Positions 55,581 to 64,000 of a stretch of 64,000 bases of DNA are shown here, piece by piece. Origin of the DNA: Pseudomonas fluorescens (lineage in GTDB: Bacteria > Pseudomonadota > Gammaproteobacteria > Pseudomonadales > Pseudomonadaceae); NCBI RefSeq assembly GCF_002022275.1, contig NZ_MSDF01000013.1:205332-269331 (forward strand). Reading direction: 5' to 3'. The notes below the pieces were generated by a model. That model had not been told where the DNA came from. It was given only the letters and a program-made list of their open reading frames with translations, and ran no database searches. The translations under genes and the position numbers were made by a program. The first letter of the stretch is position 1. Every line of letters begins with the position of its first letter.

Positions 55581-57479
55581 ATGCCCACGACGTTTCAAGA
55601 GATTCCCCGCAAACGCCCGTCCACGCCCCTGCTCGACCGTGCTGCCACGCCGGACGGCCTGCGTCGACTGGGTGAAGCCGAGCTGGAAACCCTGGCCGAT
55701 GAGTTGCGCCTGGAATTGCTCTACACGGTCGGCCAGACCGGTGGGCATTTCGGTGCCGGCTTGGGCGTCATCGAGCTGACTATCGCCCTGCATTACGTGT
55801 TCGACACCCCGGACGACCGGCTGGTGTGGGACGTGGGCCATCAGGCGTATCCGCATAAAATCCTCACGGGCCGCCGCGAGCGCATGGGCACCCTGCGCCA
55901 GAAGGACGGCCTGGCCGCCTTCCCGCGTCGTTCCGAGAGTGAGTACGACACCTTTGGCGTCGGCCACTCCAGCACCTCCATCAGTGCCGCACTGGGCATG
56001 GCGATTGCCGCCCGTCTGCAAGGCAGCGAGCGCAAGGCGATTGCGGTGATCGGGGACGGCGCGCTGACTGCCGGTATGGCCTTCGAAGCGCTGAACCATG
56101 CGCCGGAAGTGGACGCCAACATGTTGGTGATCCTTAACGACAACGACATGTCGATTTCGCGCAACGTGGGCGGTTTGTCCAATTACCTGGCCAAAATCCT
56201 CTCCAGCCGCACGTATGCCAGCATGCGTGAAGGCAGCAAGAAGGTGCTCTCGCGTCTGCCCGGCGCGTGGGAAATTGCCCGGCGTACCGAAGAATATGCC
56301 AAGGGCATGCTGGTACCCGGCACCCTGTTTGAAGAGTTGGGCTGGAACTACATCGGCCCGATCGACGGCCACGACCTGCCCACCCTGATCGCCACGCTGC
56401 GCAACATGCGTGACCTCAAAGGCCCGCAGTTCCTGCACATCGTCACCAAGAAAGGCAAAGGCTTCGCCCCGGCAGAAGTCGACCCGATCGGTTACCACGC
56501 CATCACCAAGCTTGAACCTGTGGACGCTCCTGCCGCCGCGCCGAAAAAAGCCAGCGGGCCGAAGTATTCCGGCGTATTTGGCGAATGGCTGTGCGACATG
56601 GCCGCCGCCGACCCGCGCCTGGTGGGCATTACCCCGGCGATGAAGGAAGGTTCGGACCTGGTGGCGTTCAGCGAGCGTTTCCCGCTGCGCTACTTCGACG
56701 TGGCGATTGCCGAGCAGCACGCCGTCACATTCGCTGCCGGCATGGCCTGCGAAGGCGCCAAGCCGGTGGTGGCGATCTACTCCACCTTCCTGCAGCGCGG
56801 CTATGACCAACTGGTGCATGACGTGGCGGTGCAGAACCTCGACGTGCTGTTCGCCATCGACCGCGCCGGTTTGGTCGGTGAAGACGGCCCGACGCATGCT
56901 GGCAGTTTCGACTTGTCCTACCTGCGTTGCATCCCCGGCATGCTGGTGATGACGCCGAGCGACGAAAACGAACTGCGCAAGATGCTCAGCACCGGCCACC
57001 TCTATAACGGCCCGGCCGCCGTGCGCTACCCGCGTGGCAATGGCCCGAATGCAGTGATCGAGAAGGACCTTGAGCCTATCGAGATTGGCAAGGGCATCGT
57101 GCGTCGCCAAGGCAGCAAAACTGCATTCCTGGTATTCGGCGTGCAACTGGCCGAAGCGCTGAAAGTCGCCGAAAAGATCGACGCCACCGTGGTCGACATG
57201 CGTTTCGTCAAACCGCTGGATGAAGCGCTGGCACGCGAAATCGCCGCTAGCCACGAGCTGCTGGTGACCGTCGAAGAAAACGCCATCATGGGCGGCGCCG
57301 GCGCGGCAGTCAGTGAGTTCCTGGCGCGGGAGAACATCCTCAAGTCAGTGCTGCACCTGGGCTTGCCGGATGTGTACGTCGAACACGCCAAGCCGGCGCA
57401 GATGCTGGCTGAGTGCGGGCTGGATGAAGCCGGGATTGAGGCTTCGGTGCGCGAGCGCATGACGCTGCTGGGCCTGTAA
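55581..57479 (+). CDS. dxs: 1-deoxy-D-xylulose-5-phosphate synthase
   Basis: 632-aa thiamine-diphosphate enzyme, first step of the MEP isoprenoid pathway. Motifs are [17 protein letters not shown], the ThDP-binding [16 protein letters not shown] with NDNDMSIS, and the transketolase C-terminal [13 protein letters not shown] and [12 protein letters not shown]. Found in the usual order xseB-ispA-dxs, but with 110 bases and a possible own promoter before it. Confidence 0.97.
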   Translation: MPTTFQEIPRKRPSTPLLDRAATPDGLRRLGEAELETLADELRLELLYTVGQTGGHFGAGLGVIELTIALHYVFDTPDDRLVWDVGHQAYPHKILTGRRERMGTLRQKDGLAAFPRRSESEYDTFGVGHSSTSISAALGMAIAARLQGSERKAIAVIGDGALTAGMAFEALNHAPEVDANMLVILNDNDMSISRNVGGLSNYLAKILSSRTYASMREGSKKVLSRLPGAWEIARRTEEYAKGMLVPGTLFEELGWNYIGPIDGHDLPTLIATLRNMRDLKGPQFLHIVTKKGKGFAPAEVDPIGYHAITKLEPVDAPAAAPKKASGPKYSGVFGEWLCDMAAADPRLVGITPAMKEGSDLVAFSERFPLRYFDVAIAEQHAVTFAAGMACEGAKPVVAIYSTFLQRGYDQLVHDVAVQNLDVLFAIDRAGLVGEDGPTHAGSFDLSYLRCIPGMLVMTPSDENELRKMLSTGHLYNGPAAVRYPRGNGPNAVIEKDLEPIEIGKGIVRRQGSKTAFLVFGVQLAEALKVAEKIDATVVDMRFVKPLDEALAREIAASHELLVTVEENAIMGGAGAAVSEFLARENILKSVLHLGLPDVYVEHAKPAQMLAECGLDEAGIEASVRERMTLLGL

Positions 57480-57509
57480 CCCGGCCTCCCGGTAGAAACT
57501 GGATCAACC

Positions 57510-57596
57510 TGTGGGAGCTGGCTTGCCTGCGATAGCATCACCTCGGTGTTACTGAAACACCGAGGTGGCTGCATCGCAGGCAAGCCAGCTCCCACA
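57510..57596. repeat. REP inverted pair with an inner hairpin
   Basis: Standard REP pair; the spacer itself contains CACCTCGGTGTT / AACACCGAGGTG, giving a hairpin within the hairpin. It lies between dxs and the btuB-like gene, close to the btuB start. Confidence 0.93.
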
Positions 57597-57633
57597 TATG
57601 TTTTGTATTGCTGCTAAATGCTATGGACAGCCC

Positions 57634-59535
57634 ATGCCCCGCCTGCGCCTCGCCCTGCCCCTGCTGTTACTCCCCGCCGCCGACCTGCTGGCCGACACCT
57701 TCGAGCGCGACGACGCCCTGAAGCTTCCCGACGTGGTCATCAGCGCCAACCGCCAGGTCCAGGCACGCAACGACAGCAGTGCCGCCAGCACCGTGTTCAC
57801 CCGCGACGACATCGACCGCCTGCAACCCACCAGCGTGACCGACCTGCTCAGCCGCGTCCCCGGCGTTCAAGTGGCGCAAACCGGCGGGCGCGGCAGTTTG
57901 CCGGGGATCTTCATCCGTGGCACCAAGACCGCCCAGAGCTTGGTGCTGGTGGATGGCCAGCGCATCGCCAATGCCACCTCGGGCGACAGCGGGTTGCAGT
58001 ATTTGAGCGTCGATCAGATTGAGCGGGTTGAAGTGCTGCGCGGCTCACGCTCGGTCATCTACGGCAGTGATGCGATTGGCGGGGTGATCCAGATTTTCAC
58101 TCGGCGTAATGCACAGGCGGGTATTCACCCGCGCCTGCACCTGGGCTTTGGCAGCAACCAGACCTGGGAACGCAGCCTGGGCGTATCAGGCGGCGATGAG
58201 CGCACCCGCTTCAACCTGGGTGCCAGCCTGGATGACACGGCCGGCATCAACTCCACGCACGAATCATTTCCCAGCGACGGCGACCATGACGCCTACCGCA
58301 ATCAATCGATCAGCTTGAACCTCAGCCATGCCTTCAGCGATGAACTGGAGGCGGGTTTCAATTTGTTGGATAACCGCGGCAAGTCGGAGTACGACAACAG
58401 CTTCGGCCGCTACGACTTCGCCACGGAGCAAAGTGTTGGGCAAAAACCCTACACCGACTACACCGTCAGTAGCGCCAGTGGTTATGTCGACGCCAAGCTC
58501 AATGAGCGCTGGCAGTCGCGTCTGGAACTGGGCCACAGCGAGAACCGCGACACCAAGCGCGACACGCTCAGTGATGACTTCAGCGTGTTCAACACCTACC
58601 GCGACTCGGTCAACTGGCAAAACGACCTGACGCTGAATGACCAGAACAGCCTGATCCTCGGCGGCGACTGGTATGAAGACCGCTTCCACGGCTCTACCGC
58701 CTTTACCGAAAACAGCCGCTGGAACCGCGCTGCCTTTGTACAGCATCGCTTCCATGGTGAATGGTTCTCCACAGAACTGGGCCTGCGCCGCGATCAGAAT
58801 CAGCAGTTCGGCAGCCAAAACAGTTGGAGCGGCACGCTCACGTTGCCGATCAACCCGGACAATGACCTGTTGCTGAGCTACAGCGAAGGCTTCCGCGCGC
58901 CCACCTTCAACGACCTTTATTACCCGGACACGCAGTACAGCAACCCGAACCTGAAACCTGAGACATCCAAGAGCTACGAGCTGCAGTGGCGCAGCCAGTT
59001 GAGTGACAGCACGCGCCTGGAAGCTTCTCTGTATCGCACGAACTTGAGCGACGCGATCATCCTCGACAGCACCAGCAAACCGCAAAACGTGGCGTCGGCG
59101 CGCATCAACGGCTTTGAGGCGGCGCTCAAACAGGAACTGTTCGGTTGGCAGGGCAACCTGGGCTTATCGCTGATTGACCCGCGCGACCGTGATACCGGCC
59201 ACACCCTGGCCCGCCGCGCGCGGCGCACCTTGAGCCTCGACCTCGACCGGCAATTCAACAAGCTGGGGGTAGGTGCAAGCTGGCAGGCAATCAGCAGCAG
59301 CTATGACGCTGAGGACAATCGCAATCGCCTGGGCGGTTATGCCGTGTTGGGGCTGCGCAGCAGTTGGGCGTTGAACCGGGAGGTTTTGCTGTCGGTTAAG
59401 GTCGATAATCTGCTGGACAAGACTTACTCCCGCGCGATGTATAACTATCAGGATCCGAACTTCCAGAACAATCAGAACTACCGCGAAGAGGGTCGGGTGT
59501 GGATGTTTGGGGTCACTTGGACACCCGAAATCTGA
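57634..59535 (+). CDS. btuB: TonB-dependent vitamin B12 (BtuB-like) receptor
   Basis: 633-aa outer-membrane receptor. The signal peptide ends near residue 20; a TonB-box-like LPDVVISANR follows, then the plug domain (VTDLLSRVPGVQVAQTGGRG; GIFIRGT; VEVLRGSRSVIYGSDAIGGVIQIFT) and a beta-barrel to the end. Length and plug are closest to BtuB, and a BtuF-like gene converges on it. No cobalamin riboswitch is visible upstream, where a REP pair leaves only about 37 bases of leader. Confidence 0.85.
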   Translation: MPRLRLALPLLLLPAADLLADTFERDDALKLPDVVISANRQVQARNDSSAASTVFTRDDIDRLQPTSVTDLLSRVPGVQVAQTGGRGSLPGIFIRGTKTAQSLVLVDGQRIANATSGDSGLQYLSVDQIERVEVLRGSRSVIYGSDAIGGVIQIFTRRNAQAGIHPRLHLGFGSNQTWERSLGVSGGDERTRFNLGASLDDTAGINSTHESFPSDGDHDAYRNQSISLNLSHAFSDELEAGFNLLDNRGKSEYDNSFGRYDFATEQSVGQKPYTDYTVSSASGYVDAKLNERWQSRLELGHSENRDTKRDTLSDDFSVFNTYRDSVNWQNDLTLNDQNSLILGGDWYEDRFHGSTAFTENSRWNRAAFVQHRFHGEWFSTELGLRRDQNQQFGSQNSWSGTLTLPINPDNDLLLSYSEGFRAPTFNDLYYPDTQYSNPNLKPETSKSYELQWRSQLSDSTRLEASLYRTNLSDAIILDSTSKPQNVASARINGFEAALKQELFGWQGNLGLSLIDPRDRDTGHTLARRARRTLSLDLDRQFNKLGVGASWQAISSSYDAEDNRNRLGGYAVLGLRSSWALNREVLLSVKVDNLLDKTYSRAMYNYQDPNFQNNQNYREEGRVWMFGVTWTPEI

Positions 59536-59553
59536 ATGGGCAGTACCGGCCTC

Positions 59554-59632
59554 ATCGCAGGCAAGCCAGCTCCCACATTTGATCTGTGAATACATTCAAA
59601 AAGGTGGGAGCTGGCTTGCCTGCGAAAGCGGT
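59554..59632. repeat. REP inverted pair
   Basis: Units in tail-to-tail orientation (TCGCAGGCAAGCCAGCTCCCAC then GGTGGGAGCTGGCTTGCCTGCGA) between the convergent btuB- and btuF-like genes. Confidence 0.92.
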
Positions 59633-59633
59633 C

Positions 59634-60422
59634 TCACAGGTCAGGCGATATCACCTGACACAACCGCGCCACCGCCTCCACCATCTGCCCACTGGGCCGC
59701 TCCAGACCTTTGTCGGGCACCAGCCGCACCCGCGCCGCCATCGCTGGCCAGACCTTCCAGTCCTCCTTCTGGGCCTGGTCGCCCACCAGAATCACCTCGG
59801 GATCCCGCTGCAGCACCGACTCAATGCTGACCTGCGGCGCAGGCAACTCAAGGTCATCGAACACATTGCGCGCCCCGCACACCGTCAGCGCATCGCTGAT
59901 GATTTGCCCACCACCCACGGTGTACAGCGGCTGGTTCCACACTTGGTAAAACACCCGCAACGGCTCAGCGCGCTGATAACGCTGGCGCAGTTCGGCCAGG
60001 CGTTGGCGCAACTGCGCAGCCAATTGCCGGCCAGCTTCCTGGCGCCCCAATTGCTCGGCAATAGCCTGCACCTGAGTAGTGAGCTGCTCAAGGCTATGGG
60101 GTTCGGCGACGTAAACCGGGATATTCAGACGCTGTAACTGTTCGCGCTGGGCCGGGCCGACGCTGCCGGGCCACAGCAGTATGAGGTCGGGCTTGAGGCT
60201 GAGCAGGCGTTCCATGTTCAACTGGCCGTAATGGCCCACCGATGGGACGTTCGCCAATGCCGCCGGCCGATCGCCGCCATCGAGCACGCCCACGAGCCTG
60301 TCGGTAGCACCCAGTTCCACCACGATTTCAGACAGCGACGGCGCCAGGCTGACCACGCGTTCCGCCGCTAAGGCATGAGCGCTGAATGCCAGCAGCAGAA
60401 TCGCCCGCCAGTGACGCATCAT
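59634..60422 (-). CDS. btuF: Periplasmic cobalamin-binding (BtuF-like) protein
   Basis: 262-aa type III solute-binding protein with signal peptide (cleavage near AHALA). The opening RVVSLAPSLSEIVVELGATDRLVGVL, LKPDLILLWPG and QVWNQPLYTVGGGQIISDALTVCGARNVF are BtuF-like; it would pass cobalamin to BtuCD, not encoded here. It starts at tandem ATG codons overlapping the stop of the upstream membrane-protein gene. Confidence 0.85.
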   Translation of the reverse strand: MMRHWRAILLLAFSAHALAAERVVSLAPSLSEIVVELGATDRLVGVLDGGDRPAALANVPSVGHYGQLNMERLLSLKPDLILLWPGSVGPAQREQLQRLNIPVYVAEPHSLEQLTTQVQAIAEQLGRQEAGRQLAAQLRQRLAELRQRYQRAEPLRVFYQVWNQPLYTVGGGQIISDALTVCGARNVFDDLELPAPQVSIESVLQRDPEVILVGDQAQKEDWKVWPAMAARVRLVPDKGLERPSGQMVEAVARLCQVISPDL

Positions 60423-60838
60423 CCCAACTGACGCGGGATGCGGTAGAGGTAAAACAGCACCAGCGTCGACAGCGCCAGCAGAAACAGAGGCACTGCCTCG
60501 AGGCCGACAAACACCGCCAGCGCGCCGATCCAGGCCGGCAGCGCGGCCACCAGCAGCGCCGTGCGCCGACGGGCCGCCAGAGTAATCCAGGCAGCCGGTT
60601 CTTCAGGGGTATCGAGGGCTTTTGAAGTGGCGATCAGCGCGTGTTTATAGCCGTGAAAATAGCGCAGGCTCAAAAACATCGAGGCCACGCCGGCGATAAA
60701 GAACGGCATGGCCAATACGGGAAGCAGCGGCTCAGCCTGGCCAAACACCAGGTTGAGCACGAACAGCGGGAGCAATGCCAGGGCCAGGTACTGCCACCAG
60801 TTGAAGGACAGTCGCCGTTTCACCTGGCCACGGGTCAC
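60419..60838 (-). CDS. Conserved four-helix membrane protein
   Basis: 139-aa hypothetical inner-membrane protein with four hydrophobic helices, arranged as two hairpins with a basic loop ([24 protein letters not shown]) between them. I do not recognise a family function. It begins with a GTG that overlaps the ribA TGA and ends overlapping btuF, so ribA, this gene and btuF form one operon. Confidence 0.75.
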   Translation of the reverse strand: MTRGQVKRRLSFNWWQYLALALLPLFVLNLVFGQAEPLLPVLAMPFFIAGVASMFLSLRYFHGYKHALIATSKALDTPEEPAAWITLAARRRTALLVAALPAWIGALAVFVGLEAVPLFLLALSTLVLFYLYRIPRQLG

Positions 60839-61452
60839 GCGCGGTCGACCTCGCCCTGATGCTCGTTGCCCATCATATGGTCGAGCTTGCTGGCTTTGGT
60901 GGCCAGGTACAGTTTGTTGTGCGGGTTGTGCCCGGTGTGCAACGGCACACGCTCGGCCACGGTGATGCCCATTTCGGTCAAGGCTTTGACCTTGCGCGGG
61001 TTGTTGGTCATCAGGCGCAGGGATTTAACCCCCAGGTGCTCCAGCATCGGCAGGCAGATCGCGTAATCGCGCTGGTCGGCAGCGAAACCCAGACGCTCGT
61101 TGGCTTCCACGGTGTCGGCGCCGCCGTCTTGCAGCTCGTAGGCGCGGATCTTGTTCATCAGGCCAATGCCACGGCCTTCCTGACGCAAGTACAGCAACAC
61201 GCCTCGGCCTTCACGGGCGATGGCGCGCATGGCGGCTTCCAGCTGCGAACCGCAGTCACAGCGCTGGCTGAACAGTGCGTCGCCAGTCAGGCACTCGGAA
61301 TGCACGCGGCCCAGCACCGGCGCGCCATCAGCGATGTCGCCCAGGCTGAGCACAACGTGCTCGCGGCCGGTGGCTTCTTCGAGAAAGCCGTTCATGGTGA
61401 ACGTGGCAAAAGGGGTAGGCAGCTTGGAAGCGGCGACGAAAACGACGGGCAC
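60835..61452 (-). CDS. ribA: GTP cyclohydrolase II
   Basis: 205-aa zinc enzyme for the first step of riboflavin synthesis. Zn ligands are in [21 protein letters not shown] (three Cys), followed by [15 protein letters not shown] and the [12 protein letters not shown] end. The start is GTG at 61452 with AGGAG six bases upstream. No FMN riboswitch is visible in the 129-base gap upstream. Stand-alone, without a RibB domain. Confidence 0.96.
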   Translation of the reverse strand: MPVVFVAASKLPTPFATFTMNGFLEEATGREHVVLSLGDIADGAPVLGRVHSECLTGDALFSQRCDCGSQLEAAMRAIAREGRGVLLYLRQEGRGIGLMNKIRAYELQDGGADTVEANERLGFAADQRDYAICLPMLEHLGVKSLRLMTNNPRKVKALTEMGITVAERVPLHTGHNPHNKLYLATKASKLDHMMGNEHQGEVDRA

Positions 61453-61581
61453 CGTGTGCTCCTGATTTCAGATTTCACAGAGGGCGTCATTGTAACAGCA
61501 GGTTCCTACAGACGCTTAAGCTGAATTATCGCTGATAAAGATCAATAGGTTCGATTGGCCTTCGTCCCGGTTCTATGCAGG

Positions 61582-62307
61582 TCAGAACGGATACGGCTGT
61601 TTCCAGTGCTCGAAAATGGGTTTGAGTTCGCCACTTTTGATCAGGGCCGCCAAACGCTGGTCGTACACCGCCATCAATGCACGCCCGCGATCGGTGTCGG
61701 CAAAACCCACGTACAGCGGCAGCTCGGCGATGTGAGTGAGCTTGAATTGCGCGGGGTCGTCCGACTGGCTCAATACGTAGTTGGCTTCGGTCAGCGCATC
61801 GATGTAGAAGTCCGCCCGGCCGTGCTGCAGCATCGGCAGAATTCCATCGCGGCGCTCGACCTGGTTAAAGCGGCGCACATTTGGCAAGTACTCCTCGTAC
61901 TTGTAGCCGCGCACCCAGGCCAGGCGGTAGTTGCCCAACGTGGCGATGCTCGGCGTCGGGCCTGTTGCAAGGCCAAGGGCGTAGATGTGGTCGGAATCGA
62001 AATTCCAGCGCGGGTACAGCACGTCGCTGGCTTCGTCGCGGTAGGAACCAACCCAGCCGTCCACCTCACCGCGCTGGGCCAGGCCGACCGAGCGGGTATA
62101 CGGCACGCTGCGGGTTTGCACGGTGATACCCGCCGGCTCGAACACCTGGCGCAATACATCCCAGGCCAGGCCGCTGCCGTCTTTGTTGGTGTAGTCGTTC
62201 CACTCCTCACTGGCCAGCATGACCTTGCCAGGGACTTGGGTTTCTTCCGCCTGCACCAGCGAAACGACTGCACACAACCCGACCAGCAGCCAGCGGCGCA
62301 CATCCAT
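61582..62307 (-). CDS. Periplasmic solute-binding protein (amino-acid type)
   Basis: 241-aa SBP_bac_3-type protein with a signal peptide ending at about residue 20 (SLVQA). Recognised from VMLASEEWNDYTNKDGSGLAWDVLRQVFEPAGITVQTRSVPYTRSVGLAQRGEVDGWVGSYRDEA and ADFYIDALTEANYVL. No permease or ATPase genes lie nearby, so it may be an orphan sensor or scavenging protein. It lies between thiL and ribA. Confidence 0.85.
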   Translation of the reverse strand: MDVRRWLLVGLCAVVSLVQAEETQVPGKVMLASEEWNDYTNKDGSGLAWDVLRQVFEPAGITVQTRSVPYTRSVGLAQRGEVDGWVGSYRDEASDVLYPRWNFDSDHIYALGLATGPTPSIATLGNYRLAWVRGYKYEEYLPNVRRFNQVERRDGILPMLQHGRADFYIDALTEANYVLSQSDDPAQFKLTHIAELPLYVGFADTDRGRALMAVYDQRLAALIKSGELKPIFEHWKQPYPF

Positions 62308-62361
62308 AGCGGCAACCTCCTACAGCACAAGAACCTATAGAGGGTAGCGCAGCTCTGCGAA

Positions 62362-63327
62362 TCAGGGCGTCTCGCGAAAATGCTGATAGCCGCGCACGGC
62401 CGGGGTGATGTCCTGCCCGTCGGCATCGAGCAGCGTCACGCCCTGCCCGGCCTCCACCCGGCCGATCACATGGATTGGCCAGCCAGCAGCCAGCAACGGC
62501 GCCAGTTCGGCAGGCGGCAAGGTGAACGCCAACACGTAGTCGTCGCCCCCGCTCAACGCGGCCACACGGGCCTCGTCATCGCCGACAAACGCCAGCAATG
62601 CCGCTGACAGGGGCAATTTCTGCCGCTCGACAAACAGGCTGACAGCCGATGCCTTGGCGATATGCCCGCAATCAGCCAACAGCCCGTCGGAGATATCCAG
62701 CGCAGCCGTTGCCTTGCCCCGCAACGCCAGGCCCAACGCCAACTGCGGTTGCGGCGACCAGTAATGCGCCAGCAACGGCTCGGCGATTGCGGCGTCAGCG
62801 CTGCGCTGGCCCAACACCAACGGCAAGGCGCCGGCGGCATCGCCCAGTTCACCGCCCACACACAGCAAATCACCCGGCTGTGCGCCGCTGCGCGTCAACG
62901 CCTGCCCGGCGGGCACGCGGCCAAACACGGTCAGGGTCAGGCTCAACGGCCCGCGCGTGGTGTCGCCGCCGATCAAGCCTACGCCGCAGCTTTGCGCCAT
63001 GGCGTTCAAACCCTGGGCATAGCGTTGCAGCCAATCGGCATCGACCGTCGGGGTGGTGAGTGCAAGGGTAAATGCGAGGGGGTTGGCGCCCATGGCGGCC
63101 AAGTCGCTGACTGCCACCGCCAGCGAGCGCTGGCCGAGCAGAAAGGGATCGCAGGGGTCGGCGAAATGCACGCCGGCCACCAGAGTATCGGTAGAAATGG
63201 CCAGCTGCTCCCCGGCGGGGAGTGCCAGCAAGGCGCAGTCGTCGCCGATCCCCAGTGCAATGCCCTCGCCGCCTTGCGCACAGGGCGCGGCGGCGAAGAA
63301 CTGGCGGATCAGCTCAAACTCGCCCAT
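62362..63327 (-). CDS. thiL: Thiamine-monophosphate kinase
   Basis: 321-aa ATP-dependent kinase that makes thiamine diphosphate. N-terminal GEFELIRQFF, IGDDCALLALPAGEQLAISTDTLVAGVHF, LAVAVSDLAAMGANPLAFTLAL and GGDTTRGPLSLTLTVFG are typical of ThiL. It starts directly after the nusB stop with no gap. Dxs in this window uses its product. Confidence 0.96.
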   Translation of the reverse strand: MGEFELIRQFFAAAPCAQGGEGIALGIGDDCALLALPAGEQLAISTDTLVAGVHFADPCDPFLLGQRSLAVAVSDLAAMGANPLAFTLALTTPTVDADWLQRYAQGLNAMAQSCGVGLIGGDTTRGPLSLTLTVFGRVPAGQALTRSGAQPGDLLCVGGELGDAAGALPLVLGQRSADAAIAEPLLAHYWSPQPQLALGLALRGKATAALDISDGLLADCGHIAKASAVSLFVERQKLPLSAALLAFVGDDEARVAALSGGDDYVLAFTLPPAELAPLLAAGWPIHVIGRVEAGQGVTLLDADGQDITPAVRGYQHFRETP

Positions 63328-63828
63328 TCAGCGCTTGTACGCTTTCACTTCAGCTTCACGCAGGCGCGGGGCCAGTTTGTCGAGCACGCCGTTGACGAAC
63401 TTGTGGCCGTCGGTCGAACCGTAGACTTTCGCCAGTTCGATGCCTTCGTTGATCACCACGCGGTACGGCACGTCGACGCGATACAGCAGTTCCCAGGTAG
63501 ACAGGCGCATGACGCACAGTTCAACCGGGTCCAACTCTTCGATGGTCAGGTCCAGCCAAGGCGCCAGAGCCGTGTCGATCTCGCTCAGGTGCGCATACAC
63601 ACCGTGCAGGATGTCGTGGAAGTACGGCAGGTCGGCGAAGGTAAAGTCGTTATCGACGCGAAACTGTGCTTCGATTTCGTTCAGCGATGCACCGGCCATC
63701 TGACGCTGATACAGCGCCTGAGTCGCCAATTGGCGGGCAGCGCGACGCTTCTCGTTCTTGGACGGTTTGCCGGCGTCGGCTGGACGCTCGTCGCGCGGGT
63801 TGAAACGATCGCTCTCGTCGGAAATCAT
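63328..63828 (-). CDS. nusB: Transcription antitermination factor NusB
   Basis: 166-aa helical protein that binds boxA RNA with NusE for rRNA antitermination. The family core [27 protein letters not shown] and [28 protein letters not shown] is present. Its ATG overlaps the ribH stop (ATGA), as in the usual ribH-nusB-thiL order. Confidence 0.96.
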   Translation of the reverse strand: MISDESDRFNPRDERPADAGKPSKNEKRRAARQLATQALYQRQMAGASLNEIEAQFRVDNDFTFADLPYFHDILHGVYAHLSEIDTALAPWLDLTIEELDPVELCVMRLSTWELLYRVDVPYRVVINEGIELAKVYGSTDGHKFVNGVLDKLAPRLREAEVKAYKR

Positions 63829-64000
63829 TTGGCCTCCAGTTGCGACAGCAGGCTAACCATTTCCAGGGCGGACAAGGCGGCTTCAGCGCCTTTGTTACCG
63901 GCCTTGGTGCCGGAACGCTCGATGGCTTGCTCGATGGAATCCACGGTCAGTACGCCGAAAGCGACCGGCACGCCAAACTCCATGGACACCTGGGCCAGGC
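63825..64000 (-). CDS. ribH: 6,7-dimethyl-8-ribityllumazine synthase, 3' part
   Basis: Partial: only the C-terminal ~57 residues lie in the window; the gene continues past the right edge. The visible part reads [21 protein letters not shown], then [21 protein letters not shown], the conserved lumazine synthase C terminus. It shares bases with the nusB start. Confidence 0.93.
   Translation of the reverse strand, partial: LAQVSMEFGVPVAFGVLTVDSIEQAIERSGTKAGNKGAEAALSALEMVSLLSQLEAK

Noticed and set aside
61453..61581. FMN riboswitch upstream of ribA
   Set aside because: Only 129 bases and no recognisable conserved FMN-aptamer segments.

Overview
This window is a chromosomal segment of a Pseudomonas of the P. 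fluorescens group. The evidence is a GC-rich genome, the Pseudomonas order proA-nadD-rsfS-rlmH-mrdA-mrdB-mltB-rlpA-dacA-ybeD-lipB-lipA, the xseB-ispA-dxs and ribA/thiL/nusB/ribH blocks, an eatR-exaC-eat-eutBC ethanolamine locus, and many REP inverted pairs (TGTGGGAGCTGGCTTGCCTGCGA type) between genes. I recognised no tRNA, rRNA, CRISPR array or insertion sequence.

Layout. 1-12.5 kb: cell-wall elongation, murein hydrolases, lipoate and NAD synthesis, almost all on the minus strand. 12.6-22 kb: mixed housekeeping genes: a DNA glycosylase, a DedA-PAP2 fusion, an LrgAB pair, a MORN-repeat lipoprotein with a caspase-like C13 peptidase domain, ubiX and mpl. 22.1-26.6 kb: an accessory patch with two unrecognised genes (337 and 1084 aa) that look like secreted effector or toxin proteins, followed by a 400-bp A+T-rich gap. 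27-34.6 kb: ethanolamine catabolism with a clear sigma-54 promoter and a candidate activator site. 34.7-39.1 kb: GNAT, DedA, an M90/MtfA-like peptidase, ppa, then a LexA-like repressor followed by a probable structured small RNA and a small DUF6124-type gene with a long leader.

39.4-45.6 kb is the most system-like region. It is an eight-gene minus-strand operon, yjfI-pspA(yjfJ)-rhomboid-ion channel-DUF2491(yjfK)-DUF350(yjfL)-DUF1190(yjfM)-ATP-grasp(yjfC), resembling the E. coli yjfIJKLMC group with a rhomboid protease and a K+-channel-like protein inserted. Its promoter lies between two identical 12-bp palindromes (CTCACGCGTGAG), one over the start of transcription and one just upstream of -35. 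This suggests a tightly repressed membrane-stress system whose regulator is not in the window.

45.8-54.2 kb: an isochorismatase-family hydrolase, a 1060-aa HrpK-like protein with an internal 119-aa tandem duplication and no type III secretion genes nearby, a DUF1016/YhcG PD-(D/E)XK protein, and an amino-acid gene set (aminotransferase, ornithine-cyclodeaminase-family enzyme, YheO/DauR-type regulator). 54.2-64 kb: a 65-bp nested inverted repeat, xseB-ispA-dxs, a BtuB-like receptor converging on a BtuF-like protein, ribA, a solute-binding protein, thiL, nusB and the 3' part of ribH. B12 uptake fits with EutBC, which needs adenosylcobalamin.

Starts were adjusted where an in-frame ATG or GTG has a better ribosome binding site than the longest open frame. 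All family names are from recognition of the translated sequence, not from a search.
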